Shown: in pieces, positions 43,426 through 52,434 of the stretch
Layout of the letters: every line of letters begins with the position of its first letter
Position numbering within the stretch: the stretch's first letter is position 1
Assembly (NCBI GenBank): GCA_034422355.1
Contig: DAOUJS010000072.1
Coordinates: 1 to 64,000, forward strand
Reading direction: 5' to 3'
Length of the DNA stretch: 64,000 nucleotides
Origin: CATOSP01 sp034422355
GTDB lineage: Bacteria > Chloroflexota > Dehalococcoidia > Lucifugimonadales > UBA3495
Program-made: the position numbers and the translations under genes
The notes under the pieces: generated by a model
The model's input: only the letters and a program-made list of their open reading frames with translations
Databases searched by the model: none
What the model was told of the DNA's origin: nothing

Positions 43426-46263
43426 CTATTCCAGTTTGACGATTGCGGCCCGGCGGATATCCAGTCCGGTCACTCCGGCTGCCGGGTCTGGTTCCGGGCT
43501 CGCCTGCATCGCCTCAGCCAACTGTCCGAAGAGGAACGTGGTTGAAATGACACCCTGCGGAACTTCATCGGCCAGACGGACAGTTGCCACCAATGTTCCG
43601 TTGTCCGCATCATTGCGGGTCCGCACCTCCACCCGGTCTCCATCCTGTACCGCAAGCGCGCCAGCGGTGAGCGGGTTCAACTCTACCCGTTCCTCTCTTT
43701 GGATGTGGTTGCGCCTTCCCCTAGCAACCTCCATGTCCCTGCCCTGCTGGAAGAGGACCCTCCCGGGCACCAGCCAGGAAGGGAACTCCGGGTCATCGGT
43801 TGCCTCTTCGGCCCGGAAGGGAGGCGCTTCCAGGACGGCGTTCCCGGAAGGGAAACCCTCAGCGTACAGAGTCCCGGTATCCGGCGCGTCTTCCGCCGGG
43901 CATGGCCACTGTATCCCGGGAAACTCCTTGCCCGCATGGAGCACCTGGGTCGGTTGGGGGCTGTTCAGGTCAGTGCGGAGTACCAGCCTGCCTCCCTCCT
44001 CGAGACGGTGATAGGAAACGCCGCCGTAGATTGGGCACAGACCGGCTATTTCTTCCATGACCTGGGCTGCGGTCAGGTAGTTGAAACCCTGGACGCCCAT
44101 CCGGGAAGCCAACTCGCAAATGACCCAACTTTCCGGCCGGGCGTCGTTATCCGTTACCTGGATGGCCGGGCGGTATCTTTGAACTCTGCGCTCCAGGTTG
44201 GTGAAAGTGCCGTCCTTCTCGGCGAAGGTGACACGGGGCAGCACCACGTCGGCGATTTCCGTCAGCGGTCCCGCAAAGGTATCCTGGACAACCAGAAACT
44301 CCAGGTCCGAGAGGGCCTGGACTCCGTTGCCGAGTTGGCCATTGGTGAAATTAACCGGGTCGCCGATCACCATCATTGCCTTCACCCGCCCGTCAGCGGC
44401 GGCTTCCACAGCCTCGGCCACAGGCAGACCCGGGGTTTCCGGCACATCACCTCCCCAAGCCTCTTCCACCTGAGCACGGGCATCGGCGTCCCGGACCGGA
44501 CGGTATCCCGGCAGACGGTCCGGGAGGCAGCCCACGTCCCATGCTCCCTGTTCGTTCGCCCCCTGGCGCATCGGATACAGCCCGGTGCCGGCCTTGCCCA
44601 CGTTGCCTGTAAGCAGGGAAAGGTCGACCAGGGCGCGCACGCAGTCCGCCCTCACCCCGGACGGCACATTGTCCAAGGCATAGACTATCGCAGCCGCGCC
44701 AGCCTCTCCATAGAGACGCGCCGCTTCTGCCATATCATCCAGGCTCACGTGGGTGACCCTGGACACTTCATTCATGTCCACGTTATGCAGGGCATAATAG
44801 AGGGTTGCGGGACTCTCGCAGTTCTCATCCAGCCAATCGTCCTGCTGCAATCCCTGGTCAATCAGGGACCTCAACACTCCCCCCAACAGCAGTAATTCGG
44901 TGCCGGGCGCTGGACGGAGCCAGACGTCGGAGTACCGGGTCAGTTCCACCTCTCGGGGGTCGATGACCACCAGCTTCGCATCCTTCCGGGCTGCGCGCTT
45001 GATGGGAACCCCAACGACGTTGTGTTCCTCAGTGACGTTGGAATTGAAGACCAATATACATCCCGCCTGCTCCAGGTCCCAGATGGGGTTGGTGGCGGCG
45101 GCATATCCAAGGGAACGCTCCAAGGCCCTGGTAAGCTCCGGCTGGGTATTGGAGGTCTGATCCACGTTGTTTGTGTTCATAACCAACCGGGCGAACTTCT
45201 GGGCCAGGTAGTGCTCCTCATTGGTGCTGTTGGGCGACGTGAGGAGGGCAAAGCTGTCTCCGGCATACGATGGCAGCCGCTGGGCCATGTGGTCCAGCGC
45301 CTCGTTCCATGTAGCTTCCTCCAATGCCCCATTGCGGCGGACCATGGGATGCTTCAGGCGTTCCGTGCTGTTGATGAACTCCAGCCCGAACTTGCCTTTG
45401 AAACAGGCCTGGCCCCGGTTGGCCGGGGAGTTGATCTCCGGGATGGCGCGGACGAAGCCGCCCCGAGAGTTGATCTCCAGGTTCATCTGGCAACCGACAG
45501 GGCAGTGGGGACAAATGGCGCGTTCGACACGGGCAGCCTTCTCCCACTTGTGTTCCCGCTCAACCAGCGCCCCGACGGGACAGACGTCGATACATGCACC
45601 GCAGAACTCGCACCCTGACTCCAACAGCGAGGAGCCGAAGGAAGTGCCCACCAGCGCGCTTCCGCCGCGGTCGGTGAAGCAGATCGCATCGTCCCCACGC
45701 AGCTCCTCGCAGGCGCGGACGCAGCGGCCGCAGACGATGCAGAGGTTGTAGTCCCGGTCATAGAAGGGATCGCTCACTTCCAGGGGGATCTGCCGGTACT
45801 TGTACTGGAGCGGCGACTCCAGGTTCATGCCCAGGTAGCGGACGGTATCCTTCAACTCGCACCGCTCGTTCTTGGGGCAAGTGACACACCGGTCCCGCAC
45901 CGAGACATGGCGGAGGCAAACGTCACTGGGGCCGCATATTTCAATACGGTGGCACGTCAGACAGCCGTCGGGATGCTCGGCGATCAGCATCTCCATGACC
46001 GAGTGACGAAGCGCGCGGACGTCGTCATCCTCGCTGCGTATCTTCATGTCCGGCGCCACCGGCAGGGCGCAGGCTGCGGGGTAACCCCGGCCGCCCTCAA
46101 CGCCGACAACGCACATACGGCAGGCGGCAAAGGGTTTCATGCCCGGGTGGTAGCAGAGGTACGGGATATAGATGCCCGCCTCGATGGCGGCCTCCAGGAC
46201 CATCTTTCCCGGCTGAGTCTGTATTTCGACGCCGTCTATCGAGATGGTGATGTCGTCAGGCAT
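43426..46263 (-). CDS. NuoG/FdhA-like iron-sulphur molybdopterin-type subunit without the catalytic Cys/Sec
   Basis: The N-terminus is a [2Fe-2S] ferredoxin domain (C-Y-H-P-G-M, C-R-M-C), then a NuoG-type Cys region (C-V-T-C-P-K-N-E-R-C-E-L), then two [4Fe-4S] sites (C-I-V-C-G-R-C-V-R-A-C and C-E-F-C-G-A-C-I-D-V-C-P). From about residue 245 it is a molybdopterin oxidoreductase domain with C-P-H-C-P-V-G-C. Formate dehydrogenases have a Cys or Sec followed by His (C-H-S-P-T) after the NNxD stretch; here the stretch reads N-N-V-D-Q-T-S-N-T-Q-P-E-L. The active-site residues are therefore missing, and it more likely conducts electrons than oxidises formate. It forms an operon with NuoE- and NuoF-like genes. 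Confidence 0.85.
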   Translation of the reverse strand: MPDDITISIDGVEIQTQPGKMVLEAAIEAGIYIPYLCYHPGMKPFAACRMCVVGVEGGRGYPAACALPVAPDMKIRSEDDDVRALRHSVMEMLIAEHPDGCLTCHRIEICGPSDVCLRHVSVRDRCVTCPKNERCELKDTVRYLGMNLESPLQYKYRQIPLEVSDPFYDRDYNLCIVCGRCVRACEELRGDDAICFTDRGGSALVGTSFGSSLLESGCEFCGACIDVCPVGALVEREHKWEKAARVERAICPHCPVGCQMNLEINSRGGFVRAIPEINSPANRGQACFKGKFGLEFINSTERLKHPMVRRNGALEEATWNEALDHMAQRLPSYAGDSFALLTSPNSTNEEHYLAQKFARLVMNTNNVDQTSNTQPELTRALERSLGYAAATNPIWDLEQAGCILVFNSNVTEEHNVVGVPIKRAARKDAKLVVIDPREVELTRYSDVWLRPAPGTELLLLGGVLRSLIDQGLQQDDWLDENCESPATLYYALHNVDMNEVSRVTHVSLDDMAEAARLYGEAGAAAIVYALDNVPSGVRADCVRALVDLSLLTGNVGKAGTGLYPMRQGANEQGAWDVGCLPDRLPGYRPVRDADARAQVEEAWGGDVPETPGLPVAEAVEAAADGRVKAMMVIGDPVNFTNGQLGNGVQALSDLEFLVVQDTFAGPLTEIADVVLPRVTFAEKDGTFTNLERRVQRYRPAIQVTDNDARPESWVICELASRMGVQGFNYLTAAQVMEEIAGLCPIYGGVSYHRLEEGGRLVLRTDLNSPQPTQVLHAGKEFPGIQWPCPAEDAPDTGTLYAEGFPSGNAVLEAPPFRAEEATDDPEFPSWLVPGRVLFQQGRDMEVARGRRNHIQREERVELNPLTAGALAVQDGDRVEVRTRNDADNGTLVATVRLADEVPQGVISTTFLFGQLAEAMQASPEPDPAAGVTGLDIRRAAIVKLE

Positions 46264-46308
46264 GAACTATCTCCCGGCGGCCAGGCGCTGTTGACTGACC
46301 ACCAGCGA

Positions 46309-48045
46309 TTATCTTCGTGTCAAGGCAGGGGAAAACCTGGGTTTCAGGCAAACGCCCGTGGGACATGCGCCGCCCGTTATGTGGGCCTCGAACTCATCCC
46401 CGAAGTAGCGTAGCGCGGAGGATACGGGATTGAATCCCAACTGCCCGTGGCCGCAGAGGGACCCGGCCTGCATGTTCTCGCCCACCCTGCGCATCAGCCC
46501 CAGGTCCTCCCGTGTGCCTTCAAGGCGGCAGATGCGCTCCAGGACCTCCAACAGGTGGCTCATCCCCATCCGGCAGGGGAAGCACTTGCCGCACGACTCG
46601 TACTGGCAAAAGGCAATCAGGGCGCGGGTCAGGTCAACAACGCAGGTGTCCTCATCGGCGGCGATAATGCCCCCCGAACCGAGAATCGCCCCGGCGCTGC
46701 GCAGCGCCTCAAAGTCGAGCACAACATCCACGTGGTCAGCGCCCAGCACGCCGCCCAGGGGACCGCCGCTCTGGATGAGCTTGAGGCTCTTTCCGCCGGG
46801 CACGCCGCCCGCGGCCTCGTACAGTACGTCCTTCAGGTTGATGCCCAGGGGCACCTCGATCATGCCGGTATATTTCAGGTCTCCGGTCAGGCAGAGTATT
46901 ACTGTTCCCTTGCTCTGCTCATGCCCGATGGAAGCGAACCACTCCCCTCCGTTGGCGATTATCTGCGGCACATAGGCAAGGGTCTTCACGTTGTTGATGT
47001 TGGTTGGTTTGCCGAACAGCCCGAACTGGGCCGGGAAGGGAGGCCGGAACCGGGGCATCGCCCGGCTGCCCTCTATGGCCTCCATCAGGGCGCTCTCCTC
47101 GCCGGCAACGTAGGAGTCCCCGGTCAGCGCTACTTCAAGCTCGAAGTCGAACCCGCTGCCCAGGATGTCCTGCCCGACCAGCCCAAGCTCTCTGGCCTGC
47201 GCCAGGGCCTCCCGGGCCCGGTCGATGGGGCCGTCGTGACCGTGACGTATGAAGATGTATCCGGCATTCGCCCCGGTCGCGTAGCCTGCCAGAAGGATGC
47301 CCTCGATCAGGGTATGCGGATCGCTCTCGACTATGGCCTTGTCGTTGAACGCGCCCGGGTCCCCCTCCTCGCAGTTGCAGAGGATGTACTTCACCGGCGC
47401 GTTGGAACCGGCCAGGAAACGCCACTTGGTGCCCGTGGGAAAGGCCGCGCCGCCGCGCCCGCGCAGACCGGAGGCATTTACCTGCTCAACGGTCTCCTCA
47501 GGGGTCATTTCGGTCAAGGCGCGGTTCAGGGCATGGTATCCCCCGTTGGCCACGTACTGGTAGATGTCTCCGGGGTCGATGTTCCCCGCGTTGCGCAGGG
47601 CAATCTTGGTCTCAACTGACCGCAGAGGGTGGGAGTCCAGGTCAGGGATGTTCCCGGGGGCCTCCACGGCGGCATCAGGACCACCCGGTCCCGGAAGATA
47701 ACCGAGAGCCAGCCCCTCGACCGGAACGCCGCCGATGACATGGGCTTCCGTAATCTCAACAGCGGTATCGGGCGTCACGTTGCCGTAGAAGACGCGGTGA
47801 CCGCCCGGCAGCATGACGTCGAGAAGCGGCTCGGCGTAACAGAGCCCAATACAGCCGACACGGCTCACCTGGGCAACTGCGCCGTGTTGGGACAGGGTCT
47901 CCTCCACGGAACGGACCACGTCATCGCAGCCCGCAGCCTGACCGCACAGGGCGCAACCTATCCTGACCCAGGGGGCGTCGCCGTTGGTCAATCGGGCCCA
48001 GCGCCGCTCAGATTCGTCTGATATTTCCTGGAAGCTGAGGGGCAT
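46309..48045 (-). CDS. nuoF: NuoF-like NADH-binding flavoprotein subunit with N-terminal [2Fe-2S] domain
   Basis: I choose the ATG at 48045; the open frame further upstream overlaps nuoE and is not family-like. Residues 1-110 form a thioredoxin-like [2Fe-2S] domain (C-A-L-C-G-x-x-x-G-C, then G-C-I-G-L-C), as in HydB/NuoF fusions. The FMN/NADH domain follows (G-L-R-G-R-G-G-A-A-F-P and C-N-C-E-E-G-D-P-G-A-F), and the C-terminal [4Fe-4S] site is E-S-C-G-K-C-F-P-C-R with a later C-G-H-G. It should oxidise NADH and pass electrons to the NuoG-like subunit next to it. Confidence 0.92.
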   Translation of the reverse strand: MPLSFQEISDESERRWARLTNGDAPWVRIGCALCGQAAGCDDVVRSVEETLSQHGAVAQVSRVGCIGLCYAEPLLDVMLPGGHRVFYGNVTPDTAVEITEAHVIGGVPVEGLALGYLPGPGGPDAAVEAPGNIPDLDSHPLRSVETKIALRNAGNIDPGDIYQYVANGGYHALNRALTEMTPEETVEQVNASGLRGRGGAAFPTGTKWRFLAGSNAPVKYILCNCEEGDPGAFNDKAIVESDPHTLIEGILLAGYATGANAGYIFIRHGHDGPIDRAREALAQARELGLVGQDILGSGFDFELEVALTGDSYVAGEESALMEAIEGSRAMPRFRPPFPAQFGLFGKPTNINNVKTLAYVPQIIANGGEWFASIGHEQSKGTVILCLTGDLKYTGMIEVPLGINLKDVLYEAAGGVPGGKSLKLIQSGGPLGGVLGADHVDVVLDFEALRSAGAILGSGGIIAADEDTCVVDLTRALIAFCQYESCGKCFPCRMGMSHLLEVLERICRLEGTREDLGLMRRVGENMQAGSLCGHGQLGFNPVSSALRYFGDEFEAHITGGACPTGVCLKPRFSPALTRR

Positions 48046-48107
48046 ACTCCACGTTGCCTGTGAGTGTAAGGGCAGACCAGGACCACCGCCGGGGTGGCCC
48101 GGCCGGT

Positions 48108-48569
48108 CTATTCCAAAAGCCCCGCGATTCTCTCCCGCGCGGAATCGGGTGTCTGTCTGCCGGCCAGATGGTGGTCTATCGCCATGACCGGCGCGTGGGC
48201 GCAGGCGCCCAGGCAGGTATTGAAACGCAGGGAAAGCCGCCCGTCCTCCCGGTCGCCCTCGGATTCCAGTCCGCAGGCTTCCATCACCGCCTCCATCAAC
48301 GGCATTGCCCCAACCAGGTGACACGACGCCCCCCAGCAGACCTCCACCTGGTGAAGACAGGGCGGCTCGAAGCGGAAGTTGGGATAAAAGGAAGCGACCG
48401 CCCAGACGTCGTTGATCGTAGAGCCGTTGAAACCGGCGACCATCTCTATGGCTTCCCTGGGCAAATAGCCAAGCTCGTCCTGAACGGCGAGCAACGTGGA
48501 CAAGATGGTGACGGTGGCCTGCTCCTGGCCGAGCATGGCCCGGGAGATCCGCTGTGTTAGCCCTTCCAT
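48108..48569 (-). CDS. nuoE: NuoE-like [2Fe-2S] subunit
   Basis: The ATG at 48569 starts a 153-residue protein with the thioredoxin-like NuoE fold: D-E-L-G-Y-L-P, then V-A-S-F-Y-P-N-F, and the four cluster ligands in V-C-W-G-A-S-C-H and F-N-T-C-L-G-A-C. It carries electrons within the NADH module. It is the first gene of the nuoE-F-G-FNR run, and a short palindrome lies 15 bp upstream of its start. The open frame beyond 48569 has no family match. Confidence 0.92.
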   Translation of the reverse strand: MEGLTQRISRAMLGQEQATVTILSTLLAVQDELGYLPREAIEMVAGFNGSTINDVWAVASFYPNFRFEPPCLHQVEVCWGASCHLVGAMPLMEAVMEACGLESEGDREDGRLSLRFNTCLGACAHAPVMAIDHHLAGRQTPDSARERIAGLLE

Positions 48570-48583
48570 TCCGGGGCTCCTGT

Positions 48584-48605
48584 ATTCCCGCTTTCGCTGG
48601 AATGA
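48584..48605. repeat. Short dispersed palindrome upstream of nuoE
   Basis: ATTCCCGCTTTCGCTGGAAT (48584-48603) folds as ATTCC/GGAAT plus GC/GC around TTTC with one mismatch. A related sequence, CGCCGTTTTCACGGGAATGAC, lies at 9967-9987. The form resembles small dispersed hairpin repeats. Two copies in a window are weak evidence. Confidence 0.35.
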
Positions 48606-48725
48606 GGGTGGGCGGTGGACAAGGGTGGGCCGATGACTTCGTGAATTTAGTAACAAAGTCATCCTAACACAGGGGCAGATGCGATTCAACAGCACTCAAA
48701 CGCGAGGAAATGCGCTTTGCCTGAA

Positions 48726-50078
48726 TCAACTGCCGCCCGCAGGCACCGGAGCGGGCGCGGACTGGTAGCGGACCGAGTACTTCTTCTCGTTGATGGTGAA
48801 GGCGGATATGGAGGCAGGAATGAGCAACGACCCGGCAATGGCGAAGGGCAGGAAGTAGGACCCGGTCAGGTCGTATAGCGCTGCCGCCAGCAGGATGCTG
48901 ACAAACGAGCCTATCTGGTGGCACAGGAACGAGATGCCCGATATGGTTGCCAGGGCCCGCAGCCCGTAAACTTCGGCGGTCAGGGACGTGGTTATGGGCA
49001 CGCTGGCAATCCAGGAAAATCCGGCCAGCGTGGCGAAAATCCAGAGGCTCGCCTCCCCAGGCGTCCCGATGACGGGCAGGACCACGTTGTTCTCAACAGC
49101 GAACATGCCTGCCAACAGCGTCGCGTAGGCAATCCCGCGCACGAAGTAGACCGTTCCCAGCACGTTCTTGCGCCCGAAGCGGTCGGCCAACCAGCCGCCG
49201 CCGATTGCGCCGACCACGTTCAGCCCGGTCAAGTAACCGAAAATCAGGCTGGCCCGGGTGAGCGACACGCCTATCTGCTCCTGGGCGTAGGGCACAAAAT
49301 GCACGGAGATGACACCGACGGTAACGCCGCAAACGGTGTAGGCTGCCGAAAGGTTCCAGATGGGCGGCGATTTGAGCGAGTGCCACCACTGGTCCACCTC
49401 GAAGAGGCCGCGCTGCCGTTCCACCGGGGACCCGTCTCCTCCGGAGCTGGGAGCCGGGTCACCGTCCGGGCGCAGCCCCATCCGCTCCGGGTCGTTTCGC
49501 AGGAACGAGAAGGCCAACGGCAGAGCGACGACCGTTACTATGGCTCCCAGGGCAACCCATGACACCCTCCAGTGGAACCACTCCACCAATGATGCGGTGA
49601 ATGGGAGCAGGACCGGCCCGCCCAGCGACGCTCCGGCGGCCGCCAGCCCCAATACCAGCGTCCGGCGGCGGACGAACCAACGGGCAAGCAGCGGCCCCAT
49701 TGTCCCGATGGACGCGCCGCTTATGGCAACGGACAGCACGAAGCCGAACATTACCACCAGGAACCACCAGCTATTGGTTGCGCTGATGGCCGCCGTAGCC
49801 AACCCGACGATGGCCAGGCTGATCAGGATCACCCGCCGGGAGTCGAACTTGTCGAACAGGTAGCCCAACACGGGCTGGCTGACCCCGTTCATGAGCATAC
49901 CAATGGCGGCAGCCGACGCAATGGTGGTGCGGTCCCATTGGAAATCTTCGCTCATCGGGATTACGAATACCCCGAAGCCGTTGCGGGCGCCGGTCGTAAC
50001 GGCAGAGATGAACATGGCGGTAATAACCATGTACCAGCCGTAATACACGCCGCGCCGCCCAGGTGCGTTTTCAGCCAT
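48726..50078 (-). CDS. Major facilitator superfamily transporter (monocarboxylate/oxalate-type)
   Basis: The 450-residue protein has about twelve membrane segments in two halves with a hydrophilic middle loop. The start Y-Y-G-W-Y-M-V and G-F-G-V-F-V-I-P-M-S-E-D-F-x-W-x-R are typical of the oxalate:formate antiporter/monocarboxylate branch. The loop D-R-F-G-R-K-N-V-L-G is the MFS signature between helices 2-3 or 8-9. A carboxylate exporter or importer is likely. It is unlinked to the nuo genes by any overlap and lies at the edge of the accessory region. Confidence 0.88.
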   Translation of the reverse strand: MAENAPGRRGVYYGWYMVITAMFISAVTTGARNGFGVFVIPMSEDFQWDRTTIASAAAIGMLMNGVSQPVLGYLFDKFDSRRVILISLAIVGLATAAISATNSWWFLVVMFGFVLSVAISGASIGTMGPLLARWFVRRRTLVLGLAAAGASLGGPVLLPFTASLVEWFHWRVSWVALGAIVTVVALPLAFSFLRNDPERMGLRPDGDPAPSSGGDGSPVERQRGLFEVDQWWHSLKSPPIWNLSAAYTVCGVTVGVISVHFVPYAQEQIGVSLTRASLIFGYLTGLNVVGAIGGGWLADRFGRKNVLGTVYFVRGIAYATLLAGMFAVENNVVLPVIGTPGEASLWIFATLAGFSWIASVPITTSLTAEVYGLRALATISGISFLCHQIGSFVSILLAAALYDLTGSYFLPFAIAGSLLIPASISAFTINEKKYSVRYQSAPAPVPAGGS

Positions 50079-50187
50079 AGCGCCGCCGGAGAGAAAGTTT
50101 CACGTGGTCAAACTCCTATGCACGTAGCGTATGCAGGGCAGTCCTTTCGTCGCGGGAGTCATGGTCCAGGCGGGGGTTTCCGGCGAG

Positions 50188-50895
50188 CTAGAGATTCCGC
50201 CGCCGTTCCAGTTCCGCTTCCAGTTCCCGGATGCGGGCCTCCGCGGTATCGGCGCGGGACTCCGCGGCCATGCGGGCCTCCAGGCGTTCCTCGTATGTGG
50301 AAAAGTAGCTTCCCGCCGCCGGGTCCCACCAGTTGAGTTCTCCGTTCTCCCAGCAGAGGTCGAGGTCCAGAACCGGGCTGTGTCCCCACAGGTGGCTCTC
50401 GTCCCTCTGGATGATTTCTATGGGGCGGTAGACCCCGTCGACCAGGATGTCCCCGGCCAGCGGGGCATCGTGACGGCGGCCACCGGTGGGGTCGAAGCGC
50501 CAGTACTCGGGGATGCCGAATGCCGCATAGTCCACCCGCCTGGAGGTGTAGTCGTTGCGTGCCGTGCTGACGGAGGCCACTTCCAGCACGAAGTCCGGCG
50601 GTTTGCCCTGGTCCAGGATGGCGTAGCCATTCTGCGCGATGGCAACCTCCAGGTCTACGTTGAAGGCGATGAGCAGGTCGGGAATCCTCTGGTCCCGTTG
50701 CTGGCTGGGACGCCAGTTGACCGGGATTTCGCTGAGCACCAGGGTTGAGCCAGGGTTGCCGAAGTGGGCGGTCAGGGCGGCAATATGGCTCGTTCTGTAC
50801 AGGTAGAGCGCGTTCTGCATATCGTCCCTGGGCGGAAAATCCGGGAACATTTCGCCGGCGGCGGGCGGCGTCTGCGGGTCCAGTCTGCTGGTCAT
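50188..50895 (-). CDS. Uma2 family (DUF820) endonuclease-like protein
   Basis: Uma2 proteins have a PD-(D/E)xK nuclease fold and are common in large numbers in Chloroflexota and cyanobacteria. Here the likely core is P-D-L-L-I-A-F (Asp), then P-D-F-V-L-E-V-A-S-x-S-T (the E-x-x motif) and Y-A-A-F-G-I-P-E-Y-W. The C-terminal tail is a coiled helix (E-A-R-I-R-E-L-E-A-E-L-E-R-R). The ATG at 50895 suits the family start; the open frame upstream has no match. The biological target is unknown. Confidence 0.85.
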   Translation of the reverse strand: MTSRLDPQTPPAAGEMFPDFPPRDDMQNALYLYRTSHIAALTAHFGNPGSTLVLSEIPVNWRPSQQRDQRIPDLLIAFNVDLEVAIAQNGYAILDQGKPPDFVLEVASVSTARNDYTSRRVDYAAFGIPEYWRFDPTGGRRHDAPLAGDILVDGVYRPIEIIQRDESHLWGHSPVLDLDLCWENGELNWWDPAAGSYFSTYEERLEARMAAESRADTAEARIRELEAELERRRNL

Positions 50896-51182
50896 GTCCG
50901 GCCTCGTTGGGGTTTGTGGAAGTAATTTACACCGTGAGGGCGGGCAGTGTACAGCCTGAACCCCGGTCCACACGGGCGGCCTCCCTCTCCGCGTCTATGT
51001 ATGCGGGGCCTCTTTGTTTGTGGGAAATTGATGGTGGGAAATTATGGAAGGTAGTAGAATACCACTGGTGGGAAGCTCAGCTTACAGTACAACTTGCGGC
51101 TGAAAACGCCGCCTATAAAGCTCGGAGGGTTGTTGGCAGGAGCAGCGCAGGTCCCTCCCTCATGTGACACGGAATCAGCGCA

Positions 51183-51434
51183 ATGAGGAGAAGACACCGG
51201 CGGACGCTGGCGCGGATGCAGGCGACACCGACCCCGGCGGACATCAGGTGGGAGGAGATCGAGTCGTTGCTGAGCGCACTGGGTGTCAATCTCGTTGAAC
51301 GGGCCGGTTCCAGGGTGCAATTGGTCAAAGGAACGGAGTCCATCGTAGTCCACAGACCGCACCCGCAGCCCGCGGCAAGCCGCAATACCGTCCGCGACAT
51401 CGTTAAGTTTATCGAGCGCATAGGAGAGGGTTGA
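51183..51434 (+). CDS. hicA: HicA toxin (mRNA interferase)
   Basis: The 83-residue protein matches HicA. The N-terminal R-R-H-R-R-T-L-A, the segment I-R-W-E-E-I-E-S-L-L-S-A-L-G and the double-stranded RNA-binding-like core with the catalytic His in V-H-R-P-H-P are in place. It should cleave mRNA when freed from HicB. The start at 51183 fits the family's usual N-terminus. Its TGA overlaps the ATG of hicB by one base, the normal order for this toxin-antitoxin pair. Confidence 0.88.
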   Translation: MRRRHRRTLARMQATPTPADIRWEEIESLLSALGVNLVERAGSRVQLVKGTESIVVHRPHPQPAASRNTVRDIVKFIERIGEG

Positions 51435-51673
51435 TGCTGGAGTACAAGGGTTACGTCGGCGAGGTGGTCTATGACGATGAGGCCGAGGTTCTGCACGCCA
51501 GAGTCATCAACAGCGGCCCGTATCCGATAGCCAACGCCGAGGCGACCGACGTGGAGGGCATCAAGCGGGAGTTCCGCGTCTCCATTGACGTGTATCTCGA
51601 CGGGTGCGCCGAACTTGGAATAGAGCCGGTCGCGCCTTCCGCCATCCCTACGGCGTCAGAGGCGGACAACTGA
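51434..51673 (+). CDS. hicB: HicB antitoxin, C-terminally short
   Basis: The protein begins L-E-Y-K-G-Y-V-G-E-V-V-Y-D-D-E-A, the HicB RNase-H-like core, and continues to S-I-D-V-Y-L-D-G-C-A-E-L-G-I-E-P. Family members usually go on with a ribbon-helix-helix DNA-binding tail. Here the frame stops after 79 residues, and the bases just beyond encode the back half of an unrelated small protein. The antitoxin core is intact, but the autoregulatory part may be lost. An upstream TTG (51431) is also in frame. Confidence 0.8.
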   Translation: MLEYKGYVGEVVYDDEAEVLHARVINSGPYPIANAEATDVEGIKREFRVSIDVYLDGCAELGIEPVAPSAIPTASEADN

Positions 51674-51890
51674 TTACGAGAGGGACATCCGGCCACAGGT
51701 CGAGGAGAGGCATCACGGGAAGACAGTCGCCATCGACGTAGACAGCGGCGACTACGCAATTGGCGATACCGTTTCCGCTGCGTCAGAGCGTTTGAGAGGG
51801 CGGCGCCCAGGTGCCGACATCTGGGCCGTGCGGGTCGGATACCGGACACTTCACCACTTCGGAGGCGGGTCTTTTCGGAGAGCCGGGTGA
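51672..51890 (+). pseudogene. Start-less fragment of a small conserved protein after hicB
   Basis: The frame reads DYERDIRPQVEERHHGKTVA, then I-D-V-D-S-G-D-Y-A-I-G-D, an E-R-L helix and I-W-A-V-R-V-G-Y-R to a TGA. I recall a family of small hypothetical proteins with exactly this I-R-P-Q-V-E...H-x-G-K-x-V-A-I-D-V-x-S-G-D-Y pattern and about 15-20 more N-terminal residues. No start codon precedes it; upstream the frame runs into hicB in another phase. It looks like a 5'-deleted gene joined to hicB. Confidence 0.5.
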
Positions 51891-51990
51891 TCGAGGGGGT
51901 CGTAAACGCTGCCTATGAAGCGATTATAACTCTTCCTTTGCCCGGAGCATGTCATTGCCTAGCCGTCTAGGGGCGGTCGCTCACGCTAGG

Positions 51991-52434
51991 TCAGAACTCC
52001 ATGTCCAACGGGACCACTTCGATGAACTGGACCACTGGATCGCCGCTCTTGACATAGGTATCACTTTCGTCCAATTCCTCCCTGGTAGCCTCAACAGTCT
52101 TGAGGGTCTCGGTGCGAGTCTCCCACTTAGGAGGTTCAAACACTCCAGCAAAACCGAGTCCACTACCGCCGACATTGACCTTGCGTGTACGAAACGTTGA
52201 TGCTACCGAGACTCGATTTTGAACCATCGTGACCTTGACCGTGGTCTTTGGCAACTCGACGGAGCCCAACAATTCACCGGTGTCGGGATCTCGGATCTCA
52301 GAGCCTGTGGATCTCAGGATATTGAAGATCATTCCGACTTCAACGCCATCATTAGACCCTCTGTTGAGAGCCACTTCCCGGGCATTCAGCACGCGAGCTA
52401 CCTTGCCGCGAATGGGTTCAGGTTGATTGGTCAT
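51991..52434 (-). CDS. Protein with FlgT-C-like beta-barrel domain
   Basis: The start V-A-R-V-L-N-A-R-E-V-A-L-N-R-G-S-N-D-G-V followed by E-V-G-M-I-F-N-I-L resembles the C-terminal domain of FlgT, which also occurs alone in many non-flagellar proteins. I see no flagellar genes. The remainder has a strand-rich segment and an acidic C-terminus. The product is 147 residues and probably soluble. Its start overlaps the end of the next gene on the minus strand by 17 nt, so the two are co-translated. Confidence 0.6.
   Translation of the reverse strand: MTNQPEPIRGKVARVLNAREVALNRGSNDGVEVGMIFNILRSTGSEIRDPDTGELLGSVELPKTTVKVTMVQNRVSVASTFRTRKVNVGGSGLGFAGVFEPPKWETRTETLKTVEATREELDESDTYVKSGDPVVQFIEVVPLDMEF

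Larger units (their letters stand above)
51104..51921. repeat. 18-bp imperfect direct repeats flanking the hicAB module
   Basis: AAACGCCGCCTATAAAGC at 51104-51121 and AAACGCTGCCTATGAAGC at 51904-51921 agree at 16 of 18 bases in direct orientation. Between them lie hicA, hicB and a start-less fragment. The repeats could be the duplicated edges of an inserted or excisable module, or the residue of a recombination that trimmed hicB. Confidence 0.4.

Noticed and set aside
43426..46263. Formate dehydrogenase alpha subunit with in-frame Sec
   Set aside because: The frame has no internal TGA and the active-site segment has neither Cys nor His, so it cannot be called an active formate dehydrogenase.
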